Notes: generated by a model from the letters alone, not told the origin. A DNA stretch of 64,000 nt from Denitrobaculum tricleocarpae (GCF_007004665.1 NZ_ML660056.1:428276-492275), one strand, 5' to 3'. Positions 43,276 through 52,423 are shown, numbered from the stretch's first letter. Numbers and translations: made by a program.

Positions 43276-44145
43276 ATGATGCAGGCCCCGGTCTTCGGCA
43301 TCTATCACAGGCATAGGCTCTGCGTGAGGTTCTCGTTCCGCGGTTTATCTTTGCCGCGGATCGCCCTGGCCATCTTTTTGGCAGCGTTCGCTTCCCCGAA
43401 TGAGGGTCGCGCCGACAGTTCGGTCGAGTCAGTCACTCTTTTCGCTGCGGCAAGCACGACAAACGCTCTCGCTGAAATCGTCGAACTTTACAAGGACCAG
43501 AGCGACACCAGGGTCCGCACGGTTTTTGCCGCCTCCTCCACTCTCTCCAAACAAATCGTCAACGGAGCGCCTGCAGATCTCTTTCTTTCGGCGAACGAAC
43601 GCTGGATGGAACATCTCATCGACAAAGCCGCCGTCGATCCGAAGAGTAAACGCGCCTTGTTTGGCAACCGGCTGGTCCTGGTCGTCGGCCCGAACAATGA
43701 AGCCGAGAGCGGAGGCCAACACCAGAAATTGTCGCCCTCTTTGCCACTTGGAGAAATTCTCGGAACGAGCCGCCTGGCGATCGGCGACCCGGCGCACGTC
43801 CCGGCCGGTATCTACGCAAAGGCGGCGATGCAAAGCCTCGATCTCTGGGATGACTACAGCGACAAGCTGGCCTTTTCGGGGAATGTCCGCACCGCCCTCG
43901 CTTTGGTCGAACGTGGCGAAGCGGCTGCCGGGATCGTGTATGAGACCGATGCCTTGATCCTGCCGAAGCTCGGAATCGTCGGCACTTTCCCGCCCGGCAG
44001 CCATCCGCCGATCATCTATCCGCTTGCCATCGTGACCGACAGGCACTCGAAGGCAGTCGAGGATTTCTATGGATTTCTGGCTGGTCCCGAAGCGGCAAAA
44101 ATCTTCGCCCGGCATGGCTTCAGCCCATCGGGAGCACTTCAGTGA
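43276..44145 (+). CDS. modA: Molybdate ABC transporter substrate-binding protein
   Basis: 289-aa periplasmic molybdate receptor. After the signal region (RIALAIFLAAFASP...GRAD) comes SVTLFAAASTTNALAEIVELYKDQSDTRVRTVFAASSTLSKQI, with the Ser residues that coordinate the oxyanion. PADLFLSANERWMEHLI and GNVRTALALVERGEAAAGIVYETDA are diagnostic. The start sits directly after the hisI stop, a very tight junction, and a later start within the signal peptide is possible. It heads modABC. Confidence 0.94.
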   Translation: MMQAPVFGIYHRHRLCVRFSFRGLSLPRIALAIFLAAFASPNEGRADSSVESVTLFAAASTTNALAEIVELYKDQSDTRVRTVFAASSTLSKQIVNGAPADLFLSANERWMEHLIDKAAVDPKSKRALFGNRLVLVVGPNNEAESGGQHQKLSPSLPLGEILGTSRLAIGDPAHVPAGIYAKAAMQSLDLWDDYSDKLAFSGNVRTALALVERGEAAAGIVYETDALILPKLGIVGTFPPGSHPPIIYPLAIVTDRHSKAVEDFYGFLAGPEAAKIFARHGFSPSGALQ

Positions 44146-44169
44146 CAGATAACGAAAGCCGCTGATCTG

Positions 44170-44862
44170 ATGGTCTCTCTCACCCCCATGGAATTGGAAG
44201 CCTTGCAGTTGAGCCTTCGGGTGGCGTTTTTCGCCGTCACGGTCAGCTTGCCCCTGGGCATTGCGGTGGCCTGGATCCTGGCGCGCTATAGCTTTCCGGG
44301 AAAACCCATTCTGGACGGCATCATTCATCTTCCGTTGGTTTTGCCCCCTGTCGTGGTCGGATACCTCTTGCTGATCCTCCTGGGACGGGAAGGCTTCCTG
44401 GGGCAATGGCTGTATCGTCTTTTCGATATCACCCTGGCCTTCACCTGGCAGGGCGCTGCAGTGGCCGCTGCAGTGATGGCATTTCCACTGATGGTCAGGT
44501 CGATCAGACTGGCACTTGAACTCGTCGACCGGAACCTAGAAGCCGCGGCCTTTACACTGGGTGCGGGCTATTGGAACGTTTTTTTCACCGTGACGCTTCC
44601 GCTGATCGCGCCCGGCATCCTAGCCGGCAGCCTGTTGGCCTTCGCCCGCAGTCTGGGCGAGTTCGGTGCAACCATTACCTTCGCCGCAAATATCCCGGGC
44701 ATCACACAGACCATTCCTCTTGCTCTCTACAGCGTTATCCAAACACCCGAGGGTGAATTGGCCGCCCTTCGCCTCGCCATCCTCTCCGTCGCCCTCTCCT
44801 TCGCGGCCCTCGCAATCTCCGAAATCCTGGCGCGCCGGCTGCGCACCCGGATGGTCGGCTAA
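44170..44862 (+). CDS. modB: Molybdate ABC transporter permease
   Basis: 230-aa inner-membrane permease with about five helices. LTPMELEALQLSLRVAFFAVTVSLPLGIAVAWILAR and LVLPPVVVGYLLLILLG are typical ModB. The EAA loop is EAAAFTLGAGYWNVFFTVTLPLIAPGI. It starts 24 bp after modA and ends 14 bp before modC. Confidence 0.95.
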   Translation: MVSLTPMELEALQLSLRVAFFAVTVSLPLGIAVAWILARYSFPGKPILDGIIHLPLVLPPVVVGYLLLILLGREGFLGQWLYRLFDITLAFTWQGAAVAAAVMAFPLMVRSIRLALELVDRNLEAAAFTLGAGYWNVFFTVTLPLIAPGILAGSLLAFARSLGEFGATITFAANIPGITQTIPLALYSVIQTPEGELAALRLAILSVALSFAALAISEILARRLRTRMVG

Positions 44863-44876
44863 AGGGTCCCGCGCCG

Positions 44877-45998
44877 ATGCTCAAAGTCGACGTTGAGAAA
44901 AGCCTCAAAGCCTTTCATCTGAATACAAGATTTGAATGCGAATCCTCTGGCGTGATCGCCTTGTTCGGCCGCTCGGGTTCCGGCAAAACCTCGATCGTCA
45001 ATATGCTCGCAGGTCTTCTCACCCCGGAACGCGGCGAGGTGGTCGTCAAAGACCGGGTTCTCTTTGATTCTTCAAAAGGAATCAATGTACCGCCACAGGA
45101 ACGCCGGCTTGGTTATGTCTTTCAGGAAGACCGGCTTTTTCCCCACCTGACGGTGCGCAGGAACCTGCTCTACGGCTGGAAGCGCGCGCCGAAAACGGAG
45201 CGCAGAATCCAACTGGAACAGGTGGTGGAGATGCTCGGGATCGAGGCGTTGCTCGAACGGCACCCCGGCAAGCTCTCAGGTGGCGAGAAGCAGCGGGTTG
45301 CCCTGGGTCGCGCCCTGCTTGCAAATCCCAGCCTTCTCTTGATGGATGAGCCCCTTGCGGCGCTGGATCAGGCGCGTAAGGAGGACGTGTTGCCCTTTAT
45401 CGAGCGCCTGCGCGACGAATTCGATGTGCCGATCATCTATGTCAGCCACAGCATGGAAGAAATCGTCCGACTCGCGGATACAATGGTGCTGATCTCCGAT
45501 GGCCGGGTCGAGGCGGTTGGCGCGGTGGACGATGTGATGGGCCGTCTTGATCTGCGGCCCTTAACCGGACGCTACGAAGCCGGCGCTGTCCTGAGTGCCA
45601 GAGTGTCTTCGCACGATAACGAATTTGCCCTGACGGAACTGGAATTCGGCGGCGGCACCCTGCGGATCCCGCTGCTGGATGTTCCGACCGGAACCCTGCT
45701 GCGGCTGCGGATCAGAGCCCGCGATGTCTCCCTGGCTCTAACACCCCCTGCTGACATCAGTATACAAAACGTTTTCAAGGCCACGATCGTCGCCATAGGT
45801 AGCGAAACAGGTCCTCAGATCGATCTGCGGCTGGAGGCAGGCGGCGCGGCGGTGTGGGCCCGGATCACCAAGCGGGCTCTGATGAGTCTGAAGCTGGAGC
45901 CCGGCCGCGAAATCTATGCAATGGTCAAAGCTATCGCCGTCGACCGCCATAGCCTGGGCAGGGTCACCGGTCCTGACAGATTCCTCTCCGGCGAATAA
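44877..45998 (+). CDS. modC: Molybdate ABC transporter ATPase
   Basis: 373 aa. ATPase domain with Walker A GRSGSGKTS, signature LSGGEKQRVALGRAL and Walker B LLLMDEPLAALD. The C-terminal 70-plus residues form a TOBE (molybdate-binding) domain (NVFKATIVAIGSETGPQIDL), a hallmark of ModC and likely feedback control by molybdate. It is the third gene of modABC. Confidence 0.95.
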   Translation: MLKVDVEKSLKAFHLNTRFECESSGVIALFGRSGSGKTSIVNMLAGLLTPERGEVVVKDRVLFDSSKGINVPPQERRLGYVFQEDRLFPHLTVRRNLLYGWKRAPKTERRIQLEQVVEMLGIEALLERHPGKLSGGEKQRVALGRALLANPSLLLMDEPLAALDQARKEDVLPFIERLRDEFDVPIIYVSHSMEEIVRLADTMVLISDGRVEAVGAVDDVMGRLDLRPLTGRYEAGAVLSARVSSHDNEFALTELEFGGGTLRIPLLDVPTGTLLRLRIRARDVSLALTPPADISIQNVFKATIVAIGSETGPQIDLRLEAGGAAVWARITKRALMSLKLEPGREIYAMVKAIAVDRHSLGRVTGPDRFLSGE

Positions 45999-46198
45999 CC
46001 ACTCTTCAATTCTTCAACTTTTGCTTTGAACCGGCGACAACCCGCTCAGGTTGCCCTGCTCTTTGTCATGTATCTACTGAACACAACAATCTGTAATTAC
46101 ATGACTCTAGAGTTCAATTACACGCACCCGCTGTGGTTTTCTTAGGAAGCCTTTAACACCTAGCGCTTATCCTGCGAAAAATTTCGAGGGTGATGATT

Positions 46199-46984
46199 AT
46201 GAGCACGAACGCGGCACACTTGATGTCCGAGGAACAGGTCGACGAACTCGCAGAGAGCGAAGTTCTCGATGAAGCCCGGGACGTCGTGTCCAATCTGGAA
46301 ATCCGTCTGCAGCAGGTCAGAACGGGCAGTCTTGCGAGAGATGAAGCCGCTAAGCTCCTGTCGCAGGATGCTGCCAACCTCCGTTTGAAAGCCCGGACCG
46401 TGGCCGTGAACGGCCTTGCGCCGATTACCCACCGCCTCGACGAATATCTCTCCTCGGTGAAATCGATCGAGGACAGTCACATTCCGGACCTTCAGACCTT
46501 TGGTGACCGGATCAGTGCGCTTCTCGACGGTGATTACGTCACTTCTGAGGAAACCGCCGAGGTTGTCCGCAATCTGCCGCATATGATGACATTTGAAGTC
46601 AGCGATGTGTCGATCACGGATACCGAGGTCACATTAGTGCTGCCTCAGCGCTCGGCTGCGCACGTTGTCGGGCGCGAACTGGCCGCTTGCGGATACCGGG
46701 TCTCGACCGTTCTGGATCCGCTCGAAGCCATTGGCCTGATCGTCGAAACCCGTCCTGATCTCGTGATTACCACAGTGGTCATGCCGCGTTTGAGTGGTGT
46801 GGATCTCGCCTGCGCGTTGGCGGCCATGCCCTCCACGAAGAGCATTCCCGTCGCGGTTTTGACCAGCCTGGAACCTAATCACCCGGATCTTGCCACACTG
46901 CCGATGAATTCCGGCCTGATCCGTCGCGGTCCGAGTTTCGGTGATGATCTGGCTGACGTCCTGCAACGCTTCAACATCACCTGA
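46199..46984 (+). CDS. Degenerate two-component protein: HPt-like and receiver-like domains
   Basis: 261 aa. N-terminal helical region (about 15-110) resembles an HPt domain of the kind with DAHNLKG, but reads QDAANLRLKART, so the phospho-accepting His is replaced by Ala59; ITHRLDEYL follows as expected for that fold. The C-terminal receiver-like domain (about 145-258) has PDLVITTVVMPRLSG with Thr192 at the phospho-Asp position, lacks the N-terminal acidic pair and has Arg near the conserved Lys. It is therefore probably a non-phosphorylated pseudo-receiver. ATG 46199 is preferred for spacing to GAGG. A good terminator follows. The fold assignment is by pattern only. Confidence 0.65.
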   Translation: MSTNAAHLMSEEQVDELAESEVLDEARDVVSNLEIRLQQVRTGSLARDEAAKLLSQDAANLRLKARTVAVNGLAPITHRLDEYLSSVKSIEDSHIPDLQTFGDRISALLDGDYVTSEETAEVVRNLPHMMTFEVSDVSITDTEVTLVLPQRSAAHVVGRELAACGYRVSTVLDPLEAIGLIVETRPDLVITTVVMPRLSGVDLACALAAMPSTKSIPVAVLTSLEPNHPDLATLPMNSGLIRRGPSFGDDLADVLQRFNIT

Positions 46985-47016
46985 TGTTTTAAGAAGCCGG
47001 CACAGGCCTCACGACA

Positions 47017-47047
47017 AAAGCGGCACAACGCGAGTTGGCCGCTTTTT
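47017..47047 (+). terminator. Intrinsic terminator after the receiver-like gene
   Basis: AAAGCGGC (47017-47024) pairs with GCCGCTTT (47038-47045), extended by CAA/TTG across a single bulge, and the stem runs into TTTTT. It lies 32 bp past the stop of the 46199 gene. Confidence 0.8.
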
Positions 47048-47126
47048 CTTTGTTCAAGTCTCAAACGAGAAGAGCAAAAATATCCTATAAATTAGATAGT
47101 TAAACGAGACGACGAAACTATCGCTT

Positions 47127-47447
47127 TTAGTGAAACCGCCGGCGGTTGGGATTGGCAAGGTTCATGGCCAGACCTTCGTTCTTGAAGTCGACCTCGTCAA
47201 ACTTCACGCCAATGCCGTTCCAGGCGTGCCGCACCACTGTTCCGGTGAAATCACCCAGCACATCGATTTTCATTTCGACCGGGTCGCCAATCTGTGGGCG
47301 GACGGACGTTTCCAGGAACACACCACCGCCCGAAACGTCCACGGCAGAGCAGGGATTCCAATCGGATCCCAACCTCAGGGTAGCACCGTTGGTCGACCGG
47401 TAGCGCCGGTACCTGCGGCGTTGGTCCTGCCGTCCGGTCGATGCCAT
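47127..47447 (-). CDS. PilZ-domain protein (c-di-GMP binding)
   Basis: 106 aa, essentially a single PilZ domain. The c-di-GMP-binding RxxxR is in RRRYRRYR near the N-terminus and the (D/N)xSxxG motif is DVSGGGVFLE. ATG 47447 is chosen because AAGGAG lies about eight bases upstream; a GTG three codons earlier is in frame. It should act as a small c-di-GMP effector, possibly on motility or exopolysaccharide. Its partner is unknown. Confidence 0.9.
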   Translation of the reverse strand: MASTGRQDQRRRYRRYRSTNGATLRLGSDWNPCSAVDVSGGGVFLETSVRPQIGDPVEMKIDVLGDFTGTVVRHAWNGIGVKFDEVDFKNEGLAMNLANPNRRRFH

Positions 47448-47667
47448 GTGGTCCACTCCTTCTCGCTTTCTATTCTCTCGTTCTCAGGAATCGACAGTAA
47501 ACATCACATTTTTCTAAAGTCTTGCGAAGTTCGGTTAACGCAATCCTTTACCATAAGAAATTGGTTGCGGGACAAACTATTTTCAATCTGTTAAAGCTTT
47601 GCAAGAAGCCTTTTGGCAGCTATCGAAAGGTGTTCAAAAATTTCACTTTCTTTACAAGAGGTTCCTC

Positions 47668-47988
47668 ATGTCTGGCCAAGTCGCTGCTTCGCACATCCTA
47701 CTCATGTATGCAGGATCGGAACGCTCCAGCGCAACCCGTTCCAAAGACGAAGCCCTGAGCGAAATCGAGAGCCTCAAGGCCCGACTCGACGAAGGCGCCA
47801 ACTTTGGCGAACTCGCGAGCGCGCATTCCGACTGCCCTTCCGGCCAGAGCGGTGGCGACCTCGGTTCTTTCGGCCGGGGCATGATGGTACCGGAATTTGA
47901 GACGGCGGCCTTTGGTCTCGACGTCGGAGGCACCAGCGGTGTTGTCGAGACCCCCTTCGGCTACCACCTCATCCATCGAACGGCTTAA
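47668..47988 (+). CDS. Parvulin-type peptidyl-prolyl cis-trans isomerase
   Basis: 106 aa, a single rotamase domain: ASHILLMYAGSERSS, SLKARLDEGANFGELASAHSDCPSGQSGGDLGSFGRGMMVPEFETAAF and TPFGYHLIHRT. The two active-site histidines (ASHI and YHLIH) and Gly-rich DLGSFGRG are standard for PpiC. It has no signal peptide, so it works in the cytoplasm. AAGAGG precedes the ATG. A ParB-fold gene follows after 27 bp. Confidence 0.93.
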   Translation: MSGQVAASHILLMYAGSERSSATRSKDEALSEIESLKARLDEGANFGELASAHSDCPSGQSGGDLGSFGRGMMVPEFETAAFGLDVGGTSGVVETPFGYHLIHRTA

Positions 47989-48015
47989 AGCCGGTTTGAC
48001 GGCGGCGGTTCCAGG

Positions 48016-48264
48016 ATGAAAACACACCAGATAGCCATCGAAGACATCTACGTCCCTGCGAAGTTCAAAAAAGAGATCGACGAGGCGAAGATCGCCGAGC
48101 GGGCCGAGAGCCTGCTCGAGGACGGTGAACAAAGCCCGATCCAGGTACGACGTGACGACAAAAAGGGCTACGTGCTGGTAAAAGGTCTGAACCGGCTTGA
48201 GGCTTGCCGCGCCCTCGGCGAGACTGAGATCGAGTGCCTTATCGTGGCGGCGCGGCAGCACTGA
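48016..48264 (+). CDS. Stand-alone ParB/Srx-fold domain protein
   Basis: 82 aa. It matches the ParB N-terminal fold: IAIEDIYVPAKFKKEIDEAKIAERAESLLEDGEQSPIQVRRDDKKGYVLVKGLNRLEACRALGETEIECLIV, including the GLNRLEA equivalent of the GERRxRA motif. The usual arginines are altered, so CTP hydrolysis like true ParB is doubtful. There is no HTH or dimerisation domain. It lies 27 bp behind the parvulin gene and is probably co-transcribed. Function unknown. Confidence 0.8.
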   Translation: MKTHQIAIEDIYVPAKFKKEIDEAKIAERAESLLEDGEQSPIQVRRDDKKGYVLVKGLNRLEACRALGETEIECLIVAARQH

Positions 48265-48416
48265 TCCTGGGTCTGTCGCCTTGCCGCTGAAGCACGCCGG
48301 TTCCGGGAACCTTTTCAAGTAGCGTTGCGGCGATCCCGGAGCTTGGCTAGCATCGCGCGCAAACACTGGAGTCGCTGCCCTCCAGCGTCTTCAATCATCA
48401 CTCTGCAGGAGTTTCT

Positions 48417-49718
48417 ATGCCGTCCAGCCAGGGACAAAACCGTCTCGATGCGGCCCGCCGGGCGCTTACCCATATTCACGAGCAACTGGAACTGGAATTC
48501 AGCATCGAGCTCTGGGACGGTTCCAGCATTCCACCCGGGAAAACCGGCGAGACCGACCTCCGCCTCGTAATTACCGATGAAATGGCTCTGCCACGGCTTT
48601 TGCGTCGTCCGAAAGCCAAGACCCTGATCGACCTCTACATTGCCGGCGACATCGAGATCCGGGGTGGTACTCTCTTCGAACTCGCCACGCGGCGCCCGAA
48701 GTTCAAATCAAGAGTTCTGCGCCAACGGCTGAACAAGGGCCTCATCTTGAAAGCCGCCCTGCCCTTGCTCCTTGCCCGCAAAAAGTCGGACGGCTCAGGC
48801 GATGGCCTGGGTGACGGCTCCACCGCCGGCAAGGGCAGCGACAAAGCGGACATCGCCTATCATTACGACGTCTCCAACGACTTCTACCGTCTCTTCCTCG
48901 ATCAGGAGATGGTCTACACCTGCGGCTACTTTACGGATTGGTCCAACGACATCGACACCGCCCAGCGCGACAAGCTGGACATGATCTGCAAAAAGCTGCG
49001 GCTGAAGCCCGGCGAACGGCTGCTGGATATCGGCTGCGGCTGGGGCGCTCTCATCTGCCACGCTGCCGAGCATTACGGGGTGACGGCCCTGGGCGTGACC
49101 CTCTCGGATGAGCAGCTTGAGCTGGCGCGCGAACGGATCGCCGAACGTGGCCTGTTCGACAAGGTTTCCGTCGAATTGCGCGACTTTCGGGACCTGGAAG
49201 GCACCTTCGACAAAATCTCCTCCATCGGTATGTTCGAACATGTGGGCATTGCCAATCACGAAAGCTACTTCAATACCGTCAACCGCCTGTTGGAGCCCCG
49301 GGGCATCTACCTGCATCACTCCATCGCCCGACGCGGCAAATCCACCGATGCCAAGTTCAACCGCAAGCGCCCTGAATACACCTCGATGCTCAAATACATC
49401 TTCCCGGGCGCCGAGGTTGATCACATCGGCATGTCGGTCCGCAATCTTGAGGCCTATGGCTTCGAGGTGCACGACGTGGAAGCCTGGCGCGAACACTACG
49501 CCCGCACCACACGCCTCTGGGCCGAGCGGCTGATCGCCAACAAGGAGGCCGCCATCGCCGAAGCTGGCGCCGAGCGTTACCGCCTCTGGGTGCTCTATCT
49601 CTCCGGAGTCTCCATGGCCTTCGAGCGCGGCACCCTGAATATCTTCCAGACGGTCGCCTCCAAACGCACCCGCGGCCTCTCCGGTCTTCCTCCGACACGC
49701 GCGGACCTCTACAGCTGA
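48417..49718 (+). CDS. cfa: Cyclopropane-fatty-acyl-phospholipid synthase
   Basis: 433 aa. SAM-dependent enzyme that adds a methylene bridge to unsaturated acyl chains of membrane lipids. Motif I is LLDIGCGWGALICHAAEHYG, and YHYDVSNDFYRLFLDQEMVYTCGYF is the diagnostic segment before it. YARTTRLWAERL near the end is also typical. GGAGTTTCT precedes the ATG. The stop overlaps the start of the MOSC gene by one base, giving translational coupling. Confidence 0.94.
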   Translation: MPSSQGQNRLDAARRALTHIHEQLELEFSIELWDGSSIPPGKTGETDLRLVITDEMALPRLLRRPKAKTLIDLYIAGDIEIRGGTLFELATRRPKFKSRVLRQRLNKGLILKAALPLLLARKKSDGSGDGLGDGSTAGKGSDKADIAYHYDVSNDFYRLFLDQEMVYTCGYFTDWSNDIDTAQRDKLDMICKKLRLKPGERLLDIGCGWGALICHAAEHYGVTALGVTLSDEQLELARERIAERGLFDKVSVELRDFRDLEGTFDKISSIGMFEHVGIANHESYFNTVNRLLEPRGIYLHHSIARRGKSTDAKFNRKRPEYTSMLKYIFPGAEVDHIGMSVRNLEAYGFEVHDVEAWREHYARTTRLWAERLIANKEAAIAEAGAERYRLWVLYLSGVSMAFERGTLNIFQTVASKRTRGLSGLPPTRADLYS

Positions 49719-50191
49719 TGGGGAAAGTGCCCATGACGGGAAAGCTGCCCACGGTAGGAAAGCTTCTGGGCATCGCCCGGAAATCGAAAAGCCACGCGCC
49801 CATGGAAGAAATCCAGACGGCGGACCTTACCCCCGAGACCGGTCTCGAAGGCGATTACCGCGGCAAACTCCGCCGCCGCCAGGTCTCGGTTCTGTCCCGC
49901 GAGGCCTGGGAAGAAACCTGCAAGGAGCATGGTAAGGACCTGCCTTGGACAACCCGACGCGCGAACATTCTGATCGAAGGCCTTGATCTCAAAGATACAA
50001 AGGGCGCGCGCCTGAGGATCGGCGACGCCATCCTCGAAGTCCACTGCGAGACCGATCCCTGCAGCCGCATGGACGACGCCAGTCCGGGCCTGCGCCAAGC
50101 CCTGGAGCCGGACTGGCGCGGCGGTGTCTGCTGCCGGGTAATCAAGCCCGGAAAAATTTCTGTCGGCGATAGCGCAGAAATCGAGTCTTGA
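49718..50191 (+). CDS. MOSC-domain protein
   Basis: 157 aa. A MOSC fold: GLEGDYRGKLRRRQVSVLSREAWEE, RRANILIEGLDLKDTKGARLRIGDAILEV and CETDPCSRMDDASPGLRQAL, with the conserved Cys in the last segment. MOSC domains in free form bind sulfur carriers or molybdopterin-type cofactors; this subgroup is often annotated only by the domain. It shares one base with the cfa stop. The modABC transporter lies about 5 kb away, a loose thematic link only. Confidence 0.9.
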   Translation: MGKVPMTGKLPTVGKLLGIARKSKSHAPMEEIQTADLTPETGLEGDYRGKLRRRQVSVLSREAWEETCKEHGKDLPWTTRRANILIEGLDLKDTKGARLRIGDAILEVHCETDPCSRMDDASPGLRQALEPDWRGGVCCRVIKPGKISVGDSAEIES

Positions 50192-50194
50192 AAC

Positions 50195-51484
50195 TCAATC
50201 AGATCCCGTCTTCTCCAACCCGCACCAATCCGCGATGAAGAGCGCAATGGTGCCGGTCACCCGCTTGATCGAACTCAGGCTGACCCGCTCGTCGAAACCG
50301 TGAATGCCCTCCGAGTAGGGTCCGTAAACCAGACAGGGGCAGTCGTCGTAGAGCATGAAGACACGCCCGTCGAGATAGGCCGGGGTGACCATGCTCTCGA
50401 GCTGCTTCCCGTGAGAGGACATGTGGGCGGTCTCCAGCAGGCGCTCGGCATCGCTGCCCTCCTCCAGCACATAGCCCTCGGCAAAGAAACCGTTCCACTC
50501 CACCTCGGGCGGATTGTTGGCGAGGAAGGAATTTTTCTGGGCCGCCGCGCGAAGGCAGGCTTCGATTTCCGCCGCACGCTCCGCCGGGTTCCAACCGGGA
50601 TAGATCGAGATCCGGCAGTCGATGGAGCACCAGGCCGGGACCGATGAGGCCCAGTCGCCGCCCGCGATCTTGCCGACATTCAGGTTGATGGGATGATCGG
50701 TCTCTTCGAAGTGCTTCTGATGGACCCGCTCTTCGTTCCAACTCACCTCCAGCTCATGTAGGGCCGCGATCAGCGGGAAGGTCGCCTCGATGGCGTTTGC
50801 GCCGGACCCGGCTTCCAGCACATGCACGGGAATGCCGCGCACATGAACCCGAAACCAGAGAACGCCGACATTGGCGCGCACCAGCTTGCCGTCCATGGGC
50901 TCGGGAATAATGGCCGCATCGGCGCGATAGCCGCGTACCAGGCAGGAGAGCGCGCCGTTGCCAGTGCATTCTTCCTCGGTCACGGATTGGACATGAACCC
51001 GGGCGGCAGGCTGCAGCCCAAGAGACTTCAGGGCATCCAGGGCAAAGACGTTCGCCGCAATCCCCGCTTTCATATCGCCCGCGCCCCGGCCGTAGAGCCA
51101 GTCGCCCTCCAGGTGCGGCTCGTAAGGCGGATGGCTCCACATCTCGAGGGGCCCCGTGGGCACCACATCCATATGTCCGTTGAGGATCAGCGAGCGCCCC
51201 TGCTCTTCGCGCGGTCTATGGGTGCCCACCACGTTGATGGCGTTGCTGTAGTCAACCTTGACCGGCGAAAATCCAGGGTGATGTTCGATCTCCCCGACCT
51301 CGATGGCCCAGCGGTCCATGGCAAGGTCGCGGCTTTTCAACGCCTCGAAGATGAAATCCTGTGCGGTGTGTTCCTGCCCCCGCACCGAGGGAAAGCGCAC
51401 CAGATCGCGCGTGAAGGCCAGCTGCGCATCGAAACCGGCGTCGACCGCCGCCAGGATGTCGTCCTCAAGTCCTTTGTCGTGCAA
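50195..51484 (-). CDS. M20-family deacylase (ArgE/DapE type)
   Basis: 429 aa from TTG 51484 (GGGAGAGGC lies just upstream); a TTG at 51529 is the alternative. Di-zinc amidohydrolase motifs are NGHMDVVPTG, GRGAGDMKAG and the catalytic TEEECTGNGA. EPMDGKLVRANVGVLWFRVHVRG resembles the ArgE-like deacylases that remove N-acyl groups. It is last in the Ugp-like region, so it may act on an imported N-acylated or phosphoester-linked compound. The substrate is unknown. Confidence 0.88.
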   Translation of the reverse strand: MHDKGLEDDILAAVDAGFDAQLAFTRDLVRFPSVRGQEHTAQDFIFEALKSRDLAMDRWAIEVGEIEHHPGFSPVKVDYSNAINVVGTHRPREEQGRSLILNGHMDVVPTGPLEMWSHPPYEPHLEGDWLYGRGAGDMKAGIAANVFALDALKSLGLQPAARVHVQSVTEEECTGNGALSCLVRGYRADAAIIPEPMDGKLVRANVGVLWFRVHVRGIPVHVLEAGSGANAIEATFPLIAALHELEVSWNEERVHQKHFEETDHPINLNVGKIAGGDWASSVPAWCSIDCRISIYPGWNPAERAAEIEACLRAAAQKNSFLANNPPEVEWNGFFAEGYVLEEGSDAERLLETAHMSSHGKQLESMVTPAYLDGRVFMLYDDCPCLVYGPYSEGIHGFDERVSLSSIKRVTGTIALFIADWCGLEKTGSD

Positions 51485-51586
51485 TTGCCTCTCCCTTAGA
51501 CACAGAGCTTCGCCGTTCGCCCGACGCAACTACTCCACATGTGCCAAAGGAGGGCAACCGCTTTTCAGTGACAGGTAAGACTCGAT

Positions 51587-52423
51587 TTAGGGGTGCGCGT
51601 ACCTCACCGCCCAGTCCTCGACCGGACTTTCGCGCAGGCTGAACTTCCGGCTTTTGTCCAGGAAGTCGTGGGTATGGATCACTACGCTGTCGTCGCCGAT
51701 CAGCACCACGGCGTAGGCCGGCGGCTCGAAGCTGCCGGCAATGGCGGACTCCGCCTCCAGGTCGAACCAGCACTGATGGTTCATGGCGCGCAGGCTGGAG
51801 ACGGACATCCCTTTCCAGTTCCCCGAGAGAGGCCGGTGAATGTGCCCGAAGAAGAGATGACGGATGCGTCCGGCATAGGGTTCGACGGTCGCCGCAAAGG
51901 CTTCCGGCTCCTGCAGCGAAATCCGGTCGAGTGGCGCGAGGCCGATGGGAAAAGGCGGATGGTGCATGAAGAGTAACACCGGCGCGTCCTGCTCTTCTGC
52001 CGTCGCGAGCTGCGCCTTCAACCAGGCGCGGCGGGTATCGCAATACCAACCGGCGTGTGTGCCCTCGAGGTTGGTATCGAGAAAGATCAAGTGACCCTGG
52101 GCCGTCTTGCGTACCGACTGCACGAAGCCGTTTTCGTCCCGGGCCTGATCGGGGAAGTGCTCGGAAAAGACCGCCCGGTCATCATGGTTGCCGAGCAGGA
52201 GCTGCAGAGGCGGCTTGAGCGGCGACAGGACCTCAGCCAGGCTCTCGAAGGCCTCCGGCTCGCCCCAATGCGTCAGATCGCCGGTAATGCAAACCAGATC
52301 CGCATCCCGGTGATGTTTATTGATATCTGCCACGGCGGCCTCGAGCACAATCCGTGGATCGCCGCCGTAGAGTGTCTCGCCTCTGGGAACGAAGTGCGTA
52401 TCGGTGAGATGAATCAGCTTCAT
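51587..52423 (-). CDS. GpdQ-like metallophosphoesterase
   Basis: 278 aa. The metal-site motifs are ordered as in class III phosphodiesterases: HLTDTHFVPRGETLYGGD, CITGDLTHWGEPE, LLGNHDDRAVF and FMHHPPF, GHIHRPLSG. The HTDTHF and ETLYGG lead-in parallels glycerophosphodiesterase GpdQ more than plain cyclic-AMP phosphodiesterases, although both groups are similar. Located behind the Ugp-like binding-protein gene across a terminator hairpin. Its position suits cleavage of an imported glycerophosphodiester (inference). Confidence 0.85.
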   Translation of the reverse strand: MKLIHLTDTHFVPRGETLYGGDPRIVLEAAVADINKHHRDADLVCITGDLTHWGEPEAFESLAEVLSPLKPPLQLLLGNHDDRAVFSEHFPDQARDENGFVQSVRKTAQGHLIFLDTNLEGTHAGWYCDTRRAWLKAQLATAEEQDAPVLLFMHHPPFPIGLAPLDRISLQEPEAFAATVEPYAGRIRHLFFGHIHRPLSGNWKGMSVSSLRAMNHQCWFDLEAESAIAGSFEPPAYAVVLIGDDSVVIHTHDFLDKSRKFSLRESPVEDWAVRYAHP

